Shown: one piece after another, positions 43,439 to 51,140 of the stretch | Layout of the letters: the number at the start of each line of letters is the position of its first letter | Position numbering within the stretch: position 1 is the stretch's first letter | Assembly (NCBI GenBank): GCA_016791115.1 | Contig: JAEUNL010000041.1 | Span: 1 to 53,926 of the forward strand | Direction of reading: 5' to 3' | DNA from: Rhodocyclaceae bacterium | Lineage (GTDB): Bacteria; Pseudomonadota; Gammaproteobacteria; Burkholderiales; Rhodocyclaceae | Length of the DNA stretch: 53,926 bases | Position numbers and translations under genes: made by a program | Notes under the pieces: generated by a model | What the model saw: the letters and a program-made list of their open reading frames with translations, nothing else | The model's database searches: none | Told to the model about the DNA's origin: nothing

Positions 43439-43861
43439 TCAGGGCTTCAGATAAACGTAGCCTTCCCGTGCCTGCAACCGCGCGACCTCGGCCACGCCGG
43501 ACGGCACCACGGTGGCCGGCGCCTGGACCTTCGCAGCCGGAATGTCGCGGCCCTTGAGCGTATTGCCGCAGACGCGAAACTCGACGCCCTTGGCGGCGAG
43601 CTCTTCCATGGGAATGTCGAACGGGTTGCCGTTCTTGTCCTGCGCGCCCTGCAGCATGAAGTCGATGCCGGCATTGTGGCCGACCACCACGATCTTTGTG
43701 CCGGGTTCGGCCGCGAGGTGGTTACGGATGTTGCGCAAAACCATCGCCGCCTTGTCCACGCCTTCGTTGACGTGATAGACCGCCTTGACCGCATCGGCCC
43801 CGCCGGCCGGGCCGAAGCCGATCGAGACGAGCAATATCAGGCACTGCAGGATACGTTTCAT
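43439..43861 (-). CDS. periplasmic DsrE/DsrF-like protein
   Basis: 140 residues. Signal peptide (MKRILQCLILLVSIGFG), then the DsrE-like alpha/beta fold: AVYHVNEG at the first strand, VVVGHNAGIDFML, and FRVCGNTLKG with the single conserved Cys. Such small secreted sulfur-relay-like proteins often sit near redox or metal genes. CCGGAGACC precedes the ATG. It is 160 bp upstream of the TonB receptor on the same strand and may be co-transcribed with it. Confidence 0.85.
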   Translation of the reverse strand: MKRILQCLILLVSIGFGPAGGADAVKAVYHVNEGVDKAAMVLRNIRNHLAAEPGTKIVVVGHNAGIDFMLQGAQDKNGNPFDIPMEELAAKGVEFRVCGNTLKGRDIPAAKVQAPATVVPSGVAEVARLQAREGYVYLKP

Positions 43862-44003
43862 CGTGGTCTCCGGGCAGAAGGACGGACCGCGTCGGTGCCG
43901 TCACATCAGCATAGCCGCCCGGGGCAGCGCCCGCGAATTCCGTTGGGCTATCCCGGCGGGTGATGCGCCCGGCTGCGCGAAGGCGTGCCGGCCGCAAGTC
44001 GCG

Positions 44004-44537
44004 TCAGGCGCGACGCGAGAGCAGCGTGCGACGCCATCCGCTGCGCGTGCGGTTGAGCCGCGCGATGGCGAGGTCGTGCGCCTCGCCGCAACCGGGTGTG
44101 CAGGGCGCGAGCGCCGGGTGCGGATCGGCCCACGCGTCCTCGGAAAGGTCGAGTTCGCAGCCTTCCTCGATGTGGGAGAACTGCACCGCGTCGTGCGTGC
44201 CGGCGTCACTGGCGATCGTCGGCAGCGGGTCGACGCCGTGTTCGACGTAGCGCAGCAGGACCACCAGTTTGCGTGCATCGGCCGGCATCGAGAGCGCAAC
44301 GCCGACCTCCACTACCAGTTCGTTGCCCGCGCAGTCGATCGCCGCACCCGGCGAGACCTCGACGAAGTTGCCGACCACGCGCACATCGAGGCCGTTGATC
44401 ACGCCCCAGCCATGCACGTGGCGATTGTGGCGGCGCGCGCGTCCGATCAGGTACGACTGTTCGTCGCGAAAATCCTCGGCCGTGAGCAGGCGGCCATCGA
44501 AATAGTTGAGGCGATGCAAGCGACTGGACGAAGCCAT
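44004..44537 (-). CDS. orphan hypothetical protein with NYFDGR/HGWG motifs
   Basis: 177 residues from ATG 44537, fixed by AGGAGG seven bases upstream. The N-terminal part carries LNYFDGRLLTAEDF followed by RHNRHVHGWGVINGLDV, a pattern I associate with uncharacterised proteins sometimes linked to phage-tail-like or surface structures. The C-terminal third has CTPGCGEAHDLAIARLNR, possibly a metal-binding Cys pair. No tail, baseplate or injection-system gene is nearby, so the role is unknown. Not in an evident operon. Confidence 0.7.
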   Translation of the reverse strand: MASSSRLHRLNYFDGRLLTAEDFRDEQSYLIGRARRHNRHVHGWGVINGLDVRVVGNFVEVSPGAAIDCAGNELVVEVGVALSMPADARKLVVLLRYVEHGVDPLPTIASDAGTHDAVQFSHIEEGCELDLSEDAWADPHPALAPCTPGCGEAHDLAIARLNRTRSGWRRTLLSRRA

Positions 44538-44646
44538 GGGGATCCTCCTGCTGCACGCGAGACCGGCCGGACGGCGCCCGGACAAGGCGACCGATTATGG
44601 CACCGCACCGCCCGGCCGGGAAGGTGCATGGATCGGACACCTCGGG

Positions 44647-44727
44647 CATGCCTTGCCTGCAGGCCGCGTGGATTCTGGCCCCGCTGGCATGCATGGCCAG
44701 AACATCCAATCCATGCGGCTTCCAGGC
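44647..44727. repeat. REP-like inverted pair, locus D (orphan gene/rtcA gap)
   Basis: Plus-strand copy GCCTGCAGGCCGCGTGGATT (44654-44673) and minus-strand copy GCCTGGAAGCCGCATGGATT (44708-44727) face each other across ~35 bp that include a palindromic GCATGC. The two best matches to the family consensus. Confidence 0.7.
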
Positions 44728-44734
44728 TGGTGCC

Positions 44735-45754
44735 TCAGCGGGATTGAAGGATGCTCACGCGCCAGCCGCGCCCGTCCTGCTCGACCTGCGCGCGCACCGG
44801 CAGGAAGCGCGCGATGACATCCAGGTTGGTCGTCAGGTGGCTGGACTGCACGTGGGTCGTGAAGCTGCCGCCGCCGGCCAGCGCGAGCGGCATCACCAGT
44901 TGGTCCGCCAGATGCTCTCCGACCGCGGCGCCGCTGGCGAGCCAGGCTCGCGCCGCCTTGACGACGCGACCGGCGACCGTCTCGGCCGACACGCCGCGCT
45001 CGCCGAAGCCGGAGAACAGTTCGGTCACGTGTTCATGCACGAACCCGAGCAGCAGCGCGTTGCCCGGCCCTTCGCGCGCCGGCAGTTCGCGGATCTGCGC
45101 GTCGATGTCGCTGAAGGCGCGCGCAACCACATCCAGCTCGCGCCGGGCCACGCCGCCGGGAATCGCCGCGACGATGGCATCGGCATGAACGGATTTCAGT
45201 TCGCCGCGCTCGGCAAGGTCGAGCGGCACGAGGCGCGAGGGTGAAACCTGCGCGCGCACCTCGCCGCCGCCGGCCGGATAGAAGCCGTGGCGCAGCAACT
45301 CGATTTCCGCCTGCGCGCCCATGCGCCGCATCAGCGGCAGCCAGGCGTGGACCAGGTAATCCGCCGGCGGCGCGGCTGGGTTGTGCGTGCCGCCGCTCAC
45401 CGTGAGCGTGGCCGGCGCATCGGCAAACCAGAGCGCGGGCAGCACCGTCTGCAGCACCAGCGTGCAACTGCCCGCGGTGCCGATGGCAAAGCGGTAATCG
45501 CCGCCGCGGATCGCATTCGGCACGAAGCCGAGTGACTGCGAACCGGCAAGCGCGCCCTCGACCCGCGCGCCCGAGATCGCCGCCGCCGCCTCGATCGCCG
45601 TCAGGTGCTGGCGCAACAGGCCGGGCTTCTTGCGCTTCGCACGAATGCGCTCGATGCGAAACGGCGTGCCGGTGATCATCGACAGCGTCAACGCGCTGCG
45701 CAGGATCTGGCCTCCGCCTTCGCCTTGGGCGCCGTCGAGTTCTATGGTTGGCAA
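44735..45754 (-). CDS. rtcA: RNA 3'-terminal phosphate cyclase
   Basis: Converts RNA 3'-phosphates to 2',3'-cyclic phosphates with ATP, priming ends for RtcB. 339 residues. Seen: MPTIELDGAQGEGGGQILRS, GGDYRFAIGTAGSCTLVLQTVLP, the HGFYPAGGGEVR block and SSHLTTN with His306, matching the place of the AMP-accepting His309 of E. coli RtcA. The start is TTG 45754 with GAAGG close upstream. It is last in the rtcB-(HEPN-like)-rtcA set, 31 bp after the middle gene. Confidence 0.94.
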   Translation of the reverse strand: MPTIELDGAQGEGGGQILRSALTLSMITGTPFRIERIRAKRKKPGLLRQHLTAIEAAAAISGARVEGALAGSQSLGFVPNAIRGGDYRFAIGTAGSCTLVLQTVLPALWFADAPATLTVSGGTHNPAAPPADYLVHAWLPLMRRMGAQAEIELLRHGFYPAGGGEVRAQVSPSRLVPLDLAERGELKSVHADAIVAAIPGGVARRELDVVARAFSDIDAQIRELPAREGPGNALLLGFVHEHVTELFSGFGERGVSAETVAGRVVKAARAWLASGAAVGEHLADQLVMPLALAGGGSFTTHVQSSHLTTNLDVIARFLPVRAQVEQDGRGWRVSILQSR

Positions 45755-45785
45755 AGCCTTCGTATCCGCAACGAAACTAAAGTAT

Positions 45786-46397
45786 TCATTTCCTCCTCCT
45801 CAGCAGCAACTGGTTGTCGGCCCCGCCAAGCTCTCGCCGCGGCGTCGATATCACCTGATCTCTGGGCATGCGGCGTACGATGTCGAGAAGCCTGCAAGTC
45901 TCAGAGTGGATATCCTGCCTGACCAATCCGCGCACGGCATTCACAAGATCGACGATCTGATCGACCTCTGCTGGCGTTAGCGCGTCCCTTCGATGTCCTC
46001 TGCATCCGACGCCAGCGATACCTTCCTCACTGAGCGTCTCGGGCGAGTAGCGAATGACGGGCTGGTTTTCCTCGAATGAGTTGACTGAATGCGCAACGTG
46101 TTTGTCCCGGCGCGCCCGAAAATGCTCATGCGCGGACTGCCGCTGTTCGGATAGCCTCGAAAGCAACCCGTCATCAAGCTTCGTTCGGACGCCAGTCACG
46201 AATGAACGCGTGTAGCGAACAACAATTGCCGTCGATAGCGCGTCCAGAAGGTCTATGTTGGGCGACGCCAAACTCCATTGCTTCTTCAATTCCTCCGCGA
46301 AGAAGTTGGTGGTTTCAAGGTCATGATCGATTCCACAAAGGTCGGCGAGTAGCTCAGCTTCCGGAATATTCAAATCGACAAAAGTGTAAGTTGCCAT
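45786..46397 (-). CDS. HEPN-like protein inside the rtcBA operon
   Basis: 203 residues, no family recognised with certainty. Helical, with LDALSTAIVVRYTRSFVTGVRTKL, then HEHFRARRDKHVAHSVN, where Arg97-x5-His103 is the R-x4-6-H motif of HEPN ribonucleases (AbiU2/RiboL-PSP type neighbourhood). The C-terminal half has a second helical region (DALTPAEVDQIVDLVNAVRGL) and an Arg-rich end. Base composition and codon use are plainly more AT-rich than rtcB and rtcA, showing acquisition. Gaps are 24 bp from rtcB and 31 bp to rtcA, so all three are one transcript. HEPN enzymes leave 2',3'-cyclic phosphate ends, the substrate of RtcB; a cut-and-repair partnership is an inference. Its ribosome site is weak (GACGGA). 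Confidence 0.6.
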   Translation of the reverse strand: MATYTFVDLNIPEAELLADLCGIDHDLETTNFFAEELKKQWSLASPNIDLLDALSTAIVVRYTRSFVTGVRTKLDDGLLSRLSEQRQSAHEHFRARRDKHVAHSVNSFEENQPVIRYSPETLSEEGIAGVGCRGHRRDALTPAEVDQIVDLVNAVRGLVRQDIHSETCRLLDIVRRMPRDQVISTPRRELGGADNQLLLRRRK

Positions 46398-46421
46398 ATT
46401 CGTCCGTCACTTGATTGTGTT

Positions 46422-47651
46422 TCACCCCTTCACGCACACCACCTGCTTCAGTGTGTGCACCACTTCGACCAGGCTCTTCTGCGCCTGCATGACGGCGTCG
46501 ATATCCTTGTAGGCCATCGGGATTTCGTCGATCACGTCGGCGTCCTTGCGGCATTCGACGTCGGCCGTGGCGCGGATCTGGTCGGCCACGGTGTAGCGGC
46601 GCTTCGCCTCGTTGCGGCTCATGGTGCGGCCGGCGCCGTGGCTGCAGGAGCAGAAGGCTTCCTCGTTGCCGAGGCCGCGCACGATGTAGCTCTTCGCACC
46701 CATCGAGCCGGGAATGATGCCGAGTTCGCCCTTCTTCGCCGATACGGCGCCCTTGCGCGTCACGAGGATGTCGGCGCCGAAATGCGTTTCGTGCTGCACG
46801 TAGTTGTGGTGGCAGTTCACCGCCTCCACGTCGGCCTCGAACGGCTTGCCGATCTCGCGCCGCGCGGCGGCAATGACGTTGGCCATCATCACGTCGCGGT
46901 TTCGGCGCGCGTAATCCTGCGCCCAGCCGACGGCCTCGACGTAGTCGTCGAAGTGCTTGCTGCCTTCCTCGAAGTAGGCGAGGTCGCGGTCGGGCAGGTT
47001 GGCGAGGTGGGCGCGCAGGTCCTGCTGGGCGAGTTCGATGAAGAAGGTGCCGATCGCATTACCGACGCCGCGCGAACCTGAGTGCAGCATGAACCACACG
47101 CTGCCGGTTTCATCCAGGCAGACTTCGATGAAATGGTTGCCGGTGCCGAGCGTGCCGAGGTGCTTGTAGTTGTTGGTTCTGGTCAGGCGCGGGTACTTCT
47201 CGGTGATGCGCCGGAAGCCGGCGAGCAGCGCGGCCCACTGCGCGTTGACGCTGGCGGGCGGGTTCTCCCACGCACCCTTGTCGCGCGAGGTCTCGCGCGA
47301 GATGCTGCGCCCGTGCGGCACGGCGCGTTCGATCGCGCTGCGCAGCCCATGCAGGTTGTCGGGCAGGTCGGCGGCCGCGAGCGTGGTGCGCACCGCCATC
47401 ATGCCGCAGCCGATGTCGACGCCGACAGCGGCCGGAATGATCGCGCCACGCGTGGGGATCACGCTGCCGATGGTCGAGCCCTTGCCGAGATGCACGTCGG
47501 GCATCACCGCGAGATGGCGGAAGATGAACGGCATCTTCGCGGTGTTCATCAATTGCTTGCGCGCATCGTCCTCGACCGGCACGCCCTGCGTCCACAGCTT
47601 GATCGGCTTTCCGTCTTCGACCTGCAGCAGGTCGTAATCCTGGTGTTTCAT
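46422..47651 (-). CDS. rtcB: RNA-splicing/repair ligase RtcB
   Basis: GTP/Mn-dependent ligase joining 2',3'-cyclic-phosphate or 3'-phosphate ends to 5'-OH ends. 409 residues, bacterial length. Metal ligands and active site visible: VGVDIGCGM (Cys82), TGNHFIEVC, HSGSRGVGN, NCHHNYV, and SHGAGRTMSR with the guanylated His338. The ATG at 47651 starts MKHQDYDLLQ. It heads the operon with the HEPN-like gene and rtcA. No rtcR is in the window and no convincing sigma54 -24/-12 pair was found upstream. Confidence 0.96.
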   Translation of the reverse strand: MKHQDYDLLQVEDGKPIKLWTQGVPVEDDARKQLMNTAKMPFIFRHLAVMPDVHLGKGSTIGSVIPTRGAIIPAAVGVDIGCGMMAVRTTLAAADLPDNLHGLRSAIERAVPHGRSISRETSRDKGAWENPPASVNAQWAALLAGFRRITEKYPRLTRTNNYKHLGTLGTGNHFIEVCLDETGSVWFMLHSGSRGVGNAIGTFFIELAQQDLRAHLANLPDRDLAYFEEGSKHFDDYVEAVGWAQDYARRNRDVMMANVIAAARREIGKPFEADVEAVNCHHNYVQHETHFGADILVTRKGAVSAKKGELGIIPGSMGAKSYIVRGLGNEEAFCSCSHGAGRTMSRNEAKRRYTVADQIRATADVECRKDADVIDEIPMAYKDIDAVMQAQKSLVEVVHTLKQVVCVKG

Positions 47652-47843
47652 CGTCCGGTCCCGTCGGCGGCGCGGACCACCCTGCCAGGCGGATCGGGCG
47701 TGCGCCGTTGCCTGCGAGCGTAGCGCATCTGGTGCCGTGCCGCCGCGGGTGGCAATGCTCCGTCAGGCGTGCGATCGGTCACGGACGCGCAAGCGGTGCA
47801 CTGCAAGAATGTATGTCCTGTACGCAGATCTGGGGAGATCCTC

Positions 47844-48287
47844 GTGCGAACCCGAGGCCGATTGCTGGTGGTGGACGACTGCGAAATCTGGCGTACGCTG
47901 ATGCGCTGCAGTTTCAGTCTCGACACCTGGGACGTGGTGGAAGTCGAAACCGCAGAAGATGCGTGGACGCGATTCTGCAGCGAGCCATTCGACGCGGTGG
48001 TGTCGGATGTGCTGCTGCCCGGCGTGAACGGTTTCGACCTGGTGCGCGAGATCCGCAACCAGCCCGGCACCGCCAAATTGCCGCTGGTGCTGGTTTCCGG
48101 CCGGCAGACACAGCAGTTCATCGAAGAGGCGCTGCGCGCCGGCGCCGACCGCTTCCTGCGCAAGCATCACGACACCCGCCAGCTCGTGGCCTGCGTGCAC
48201 CGCCTCGCGGCCGACGTGGTGCGCCCCGCGTGGATGGACGCGCGCAGCGCCGACGACGGCCGCAGATTCTCACCGACGCTGCAGTAG
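47844..48287 (+). CDS. single-domain response regulator
   Basis: 147 residues: one receiver domain with VVDD at 10-13, phospho-Asp in VVSDVLLPG, Ser in VLVSGR and Lys in FLRKHH; no output domain. The start is GTG 47844 with GGGGAG seven bases upstream; a longer frame to 47769 is not supported. It is divergent from rtcB, separated by 192 bp. No kinase is adjacent. Could act by phosphorelay or protein contact. Confidence 0.82.
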   Translation: MRTRGRLLVVDDCEIWRTLMRCSFSLDTWDVVEVETAEDAWTRFCSEPFDAVVSDVLLPGVNGFDLVREIRNQPGTAKLPLVLVSGRQTQQFIEEALRAGADRFLRKHHDTRQLVACVHRLAADVVRPAWMDARSADDGRRFSPTLQ

Positions 48288-48540
48288 AACCCCGCACCGC
48301 GACGGCTTCGCCCGGGCGCCTCGGCCTCGCGCGCCACCGCACGCCCGACGCAGAAAACCCGGCACGACCTCGGGACTAGGACGGTTCGCCGAGCGTTTCG
48401 TGCGCCCTCCATGCGGTTTCTCACGGAATCCGCGTGACGCAGTCGAAGGGCTGAGTCCTGAGACGGATGGTCACCTTAAAGCCTGTGTGTCACCCTGCCG
48501 TCAACCGTAACGAACACGGTCGGCAGGCGAGGTGATCATC

Positions 48541-48801
48541 ATGGCTTTTCCGCATTCCATCGCATCGGGCTTCGGCGGCAGCGGCGCCGGTGGCGAGGAT
48601 TTCCATCCGCTGCAGTGGGTACGCGCGCAGTGGAACGGCGACACGCGCACTGGGCGCGTCTGCTGCACGATCATCGACGGCGCAGGCGGCCGCTTCTATG
48701 AAGTCGAGCTGCCCGAAGTCATCGGCAAGGGCGGCACGCATGTGCGCGTGATGCGGGCCGCGAACGAACTCGAAGCGCTGCCGGATACGGCGGACCGCTG
48801 A
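48541..48801 (+). CDS. small hypothetical protein
   Basis: 86 residues (MAFPHSIASGFGGSGAGGED...). Gly-rich start, then a beta-rich stretch WVRAQWNGDTRTGRVCCTII and a C-terminal helix. GAGGTG lies seven bases before the ATG. No family recognised, no signal peptide. Followed after 9 bp by another small gene on the same strand, so likely a two-gene unit. The 253 bp before it (48288-48540) show nothing. Confidence 0.6.
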   Translation: MAFPHSIASGFGGSGAGGEDFHPLQWVRAQWNGDTRTGRVCCTIIDGAGGRFYEVELPEVIGKGGTHVRVMRAANELEALPDTADR

Positions 48802-48810
48802 GGATCGACC

Positions 48811-49197
48811 ATGGCCAAGGTGATACCACTGGGCGATCTGCGCGACGAAGGACAGTGCACTGCCGCGGCACCCGCAAGGCACGGCGGCGCGCGCATCTAC
48901 GATCTCGCCGAACGACGTGCCGCAAGCCGCATTGAGGAACACGCGGCGCGTGAGCTGGCGCTGCGCGCGCAGCGGCTTGGCGCGCTCGACGGCCAGACCG
49001 TGCAGGTGTGCTGGGAGGAGCCCGACGCGCCCGGCGTGCCGCGCTACGCGGTGGGCTTCCAGTACAGCCATACCGACACCGAATTGCTGCTCGCCTTCTA
49101 CACCGGCGGGCCGGACCGCATCGGCCCGACGCTGGCGATCCCGCTCGCCGGCATCCGCACAGTGCTTCAGCTGACGCCGGAGTCGGTGCGCTTCTGA
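48811..49197 (+). CDS. small hypothetical protein
   Basis: 128 residues: MAKVIPLGDLRDEG start, a charged helix (YDLAERRAASRIEEHAARELALRA), then a beta domain with VQVCWEEPDAPGVPRYAVGF and ELLLAFYTGGPDRIGPTLAIPL. Not recognised. It follows the 86-residue gene by 9 bp. The last 31 bp overlap the 3' end of the convergent gene 49167-49502. Confidence 0.6.
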   Translation: MAKVIPLGDLRDEGQCTAAAPARHGGARIYDLAERRAASRIEEHAARELALRAQRLGALDGQTVQVCWEEPDAPGVPRYAVGFQYSHTDTELLLAFYTGGPDRIGPTLAIPLAGIRTVLQLTPESVRF

Positions 49198-49502
49198 TCC
49201 CGTCCGCGGCCGGTTGGCCGGAGCGGCGCGGCGTGTGTTGGCGCCCCGTCGCGGTAGACGATTGATGCTGCAGGTTGCTTGACCCACGCGCCGGGTGGGC
49301 GAACCATGCGCCGCGTCACTGCAGCGAGCCGGGTGGCCGGGTTCGGGGCGCCCGTTTCGGGTTCAGGCCTGGCATCTGCGTAGAGGTACCAATCGGTGCA
49401 CCCGATCTCGATTGCCGGATACGGATGCGCCGGAACCGCGCGCGGCACGACCGCCGCCGCGGTGTCACGCGCGCACACCTTGTCGAAACGTTCCTCGGCC
49501 AT
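49167..49502 (-). CDS. small hypothetical protein with strong ribosome site
   Basis: 111 residues (MAEERFDKVCARDTAAAVV...). The main support is AAGGAGGG at ideal distance from ATG 49502; the longer frame upstream has none. Middle part PAIEIGCTDWYLYADARP is plausible protein, while the C-terminal third is Arg/Pro-rich and overlaps the opposite gene, so the true end may be functionally irrelevant. No family recognised. Confidence 0.45.
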   Translation of the reverse strand: MAEERFDKVCARDTAAAVVPRAVPAHPYPAIEIGCTDWYLYADARPEPETGAPNPATRLAAVTRRMVRPPGAWVKQPAASIVYRDGAPTHAAPLRPTGRGRDQKRTDSGVS

Positions 49503-49643
49503 GTTGCCCTCCTTTATCCGTTGCCCACGCTCCGGGTACACGCATCCCCACTTGCCAGCCTTGATGCTATATGCGCGATCCCGGCCCGATAAGCTGCACG
49601 TGCCGAACCAAACTGTTTCCCGACCATCTACAATGGCCTGGTC

Positions 49644-50558
49644 ATGCAGGATCTCAATCTGATGGCCGTTTTTGCCCGCGTGGTCGACGCCGGAAGTTTT
49701 TCGGAGGCGGCGCGGCGCCTCGACACATCGCGCTCGGCAGTGAGCAAAGCGGTGGCCAAACTGGAGAAATCTTTCGGCGCGCGCTTGCTCAACCGCAGCA
49801 CGCGCGCCCTCAGCCTGACCGAGGCAGGCGCCGCCGTGGCGGAACATTGCGCACGGATCTTGGACGAAGCCGAACAGGCGGAACAGGTCGTCGGCAGCCT
49901 GCATGCGGAGCCGCGCGGGGTGCTCCGGGTAAGCGCCTCGGTCGCATTCGGCACCCTGCATGTCGCGCCGGCCCTGGCGGAATTCCTCGCGCGGTATCCG
50001 GAACTGGCACTCGACGTGTCGATCACCGACCGGTTGGTGGATCTGGCCGAGGAGGGCTACGACGTGGCGCTTCGCGTGACCGGCGAGCCGCCGGGCAGCC
50101 TGGTGGCACGGCGACTCGCCCCGGCGCGGCGCCGGCTATGTGCCACGCCGGCGTACTTCGCGCGACGTGGCGTGCCGCATACGCCCGAAGATCTGGAAAG
50201 GCACAGCTGCCTCGACTACACCCATTCGGACGAGAAAGGGCAATGGCGCTTCACCGGGCCGGAAGGTGAAATCACGGTACCGGTGACGGGCCCGCTGCAC
50301 ATCGACGACGACGAGGCGCTGTCCCAGGCGGTCCTGGGCGGGCTGGGCGTGGCGCTGCTGCCGACCTTCATCATCGGCAAGGATCTGCAGGCGGGAAGGC
50401 TGCAGGCGGTACTCTCCGAGTACATCCCGGTACAGCAGCATGTCTATGCCCTGTACCTGCCCACCCGCCATCTACCGGTGAAGGTGCGCGCCTTCATCGA
50501 TTTCTTCGTCGCGCGCTTCGGCCCGGATCCTTACTGGGACGAGGGCATCGGGCGCTAG
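49644..50558 (+). CDS. LysR-family transcriptional regulator
   Basis: 304 residues. N-terminal winged HTH (FARVVDAGSFSEAARRLDTSRSAVSKAVAKLEKSFG) and a type-2 periplasmic-binding-like effector domain with GVLRVSAS and GGLGVALLPTFI. It belongs to the AaeR/DsdC-like class that starts with MQDLNLMAVF. Target is unknown; LysR genes often control the divergent neighbour, here the small gene at 49167-49502, 141 bp away. Stop abuts the rnk stop exactly. Confidence 0.9.
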   Translation: MQDLNLMAVFARVVDAGSFSEAARRLDTSRSAVSKAVAKLEKSFGARLLNRSTRALSLTEAGAAVAEHCARILDEAEQAEQVVGSLHAEPRGVLRVSASVAFGTLHVAPALAEFLARYPELALDVSITDRLVDLAEEGYDVALRVTGEPPGSLVARRLAPARRRLCATPAYFARRGVPHTPEDLERHSCLDYTHSDEKGQWRFTGPEGEITVPVTGPLHIDDDEALSQAVLGGLGVALLPTFIIGKDLQAGRLQAVLSEYIPVQQHVYALYLPTRHLPVKVRAFIDFFVARFGPDPYWDEGIGR

Positions 50559-50942
50559 TCAGCCGGTTCGGCGCAGCCGGGATTCCGGCTGGTCGACCAC
50601 TTCCTCCACGCGCAAGCGCCGCTTGCCGCCGCCGGGAAAATCCCATTCGATCGCCTGGTCGACAGAAAGTCCGAGCAACGCGGCGCCGACCGGCGCGAAG
50701 ACCGACACCTTGCCTTCTGCCAGATCCGCTTCTTCCGGATAGACCACCTGGATCTCGCGCCGCTCGCCGCTCGACTCGTCGAGGTAGCGCACCCGCGAAT
50801 GCATCGTGACGACCTGTGCAGGAATCGTTTCAGGCGGAACGACGATCGCGCGCTCCAGTTCCGCGCGCAAGCGCGGGTCGGGCTGCAGCGCCATCAGGCG
50901 CACGAAATCGTGGTCGGTCAGAATCAGGTACTCGGGGCTCAT
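50559..50942 (-). CDS. rnk: Rnk/GreA-C-domain protein
   Basis: 127 residues, nucleoside-diphosphate-kinase-regulator type: short N-terminal coiled coil (LRAELERAIVV) and a C-terminal GreA/GreB FKBP-like domain (VTMHSRVRYLD, VSVFAPVGAALLGLSVDQAIEWDFPGG). Such proteins bind RNA polymerase or affect nucleotide balance. The ATG at 50942 has GGAG at nine bases; an ATG at 50957 is an alternative. The C-terminal LRVEEV strand is present, so complete. Confidence 0.88.
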   Translation of the reverse strand: MSPEYLILTDHDFVRLMALQPDPRLRAELERAIVVPPETIPAQVVTMHSRVRYLDESSGERREIQVVYPEEADLAEGKVSVFAPVGAALLGLSVDQAIEWDFPGGGKRRLRVEEVVDQPESRLRRTG

Positions 50943-51140
50943 CGCATTGCACTCCATCAACTGCCGCGCGCCGATGCCTCGAGCGGCACGCCAATGGTGG
51001 CGATCATAGGCACCTGACGCCACCGCGATAAGCCCGGTGAATCGAATAGGTGTGTTGCCGGCGCGGATACAATCTGGCTGCTCCCGGAGGGCAAACGCGA
51101 TGCCTGCCGCCAGAGGCGCGCCGCGGGGCAGCCCACGCTT

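Noticed and set aside
47652..47768. sigma54 promoter for rtcB
   Set aside because: The best candidate (TGGCAG) lacks a matching GC element at the right distance.
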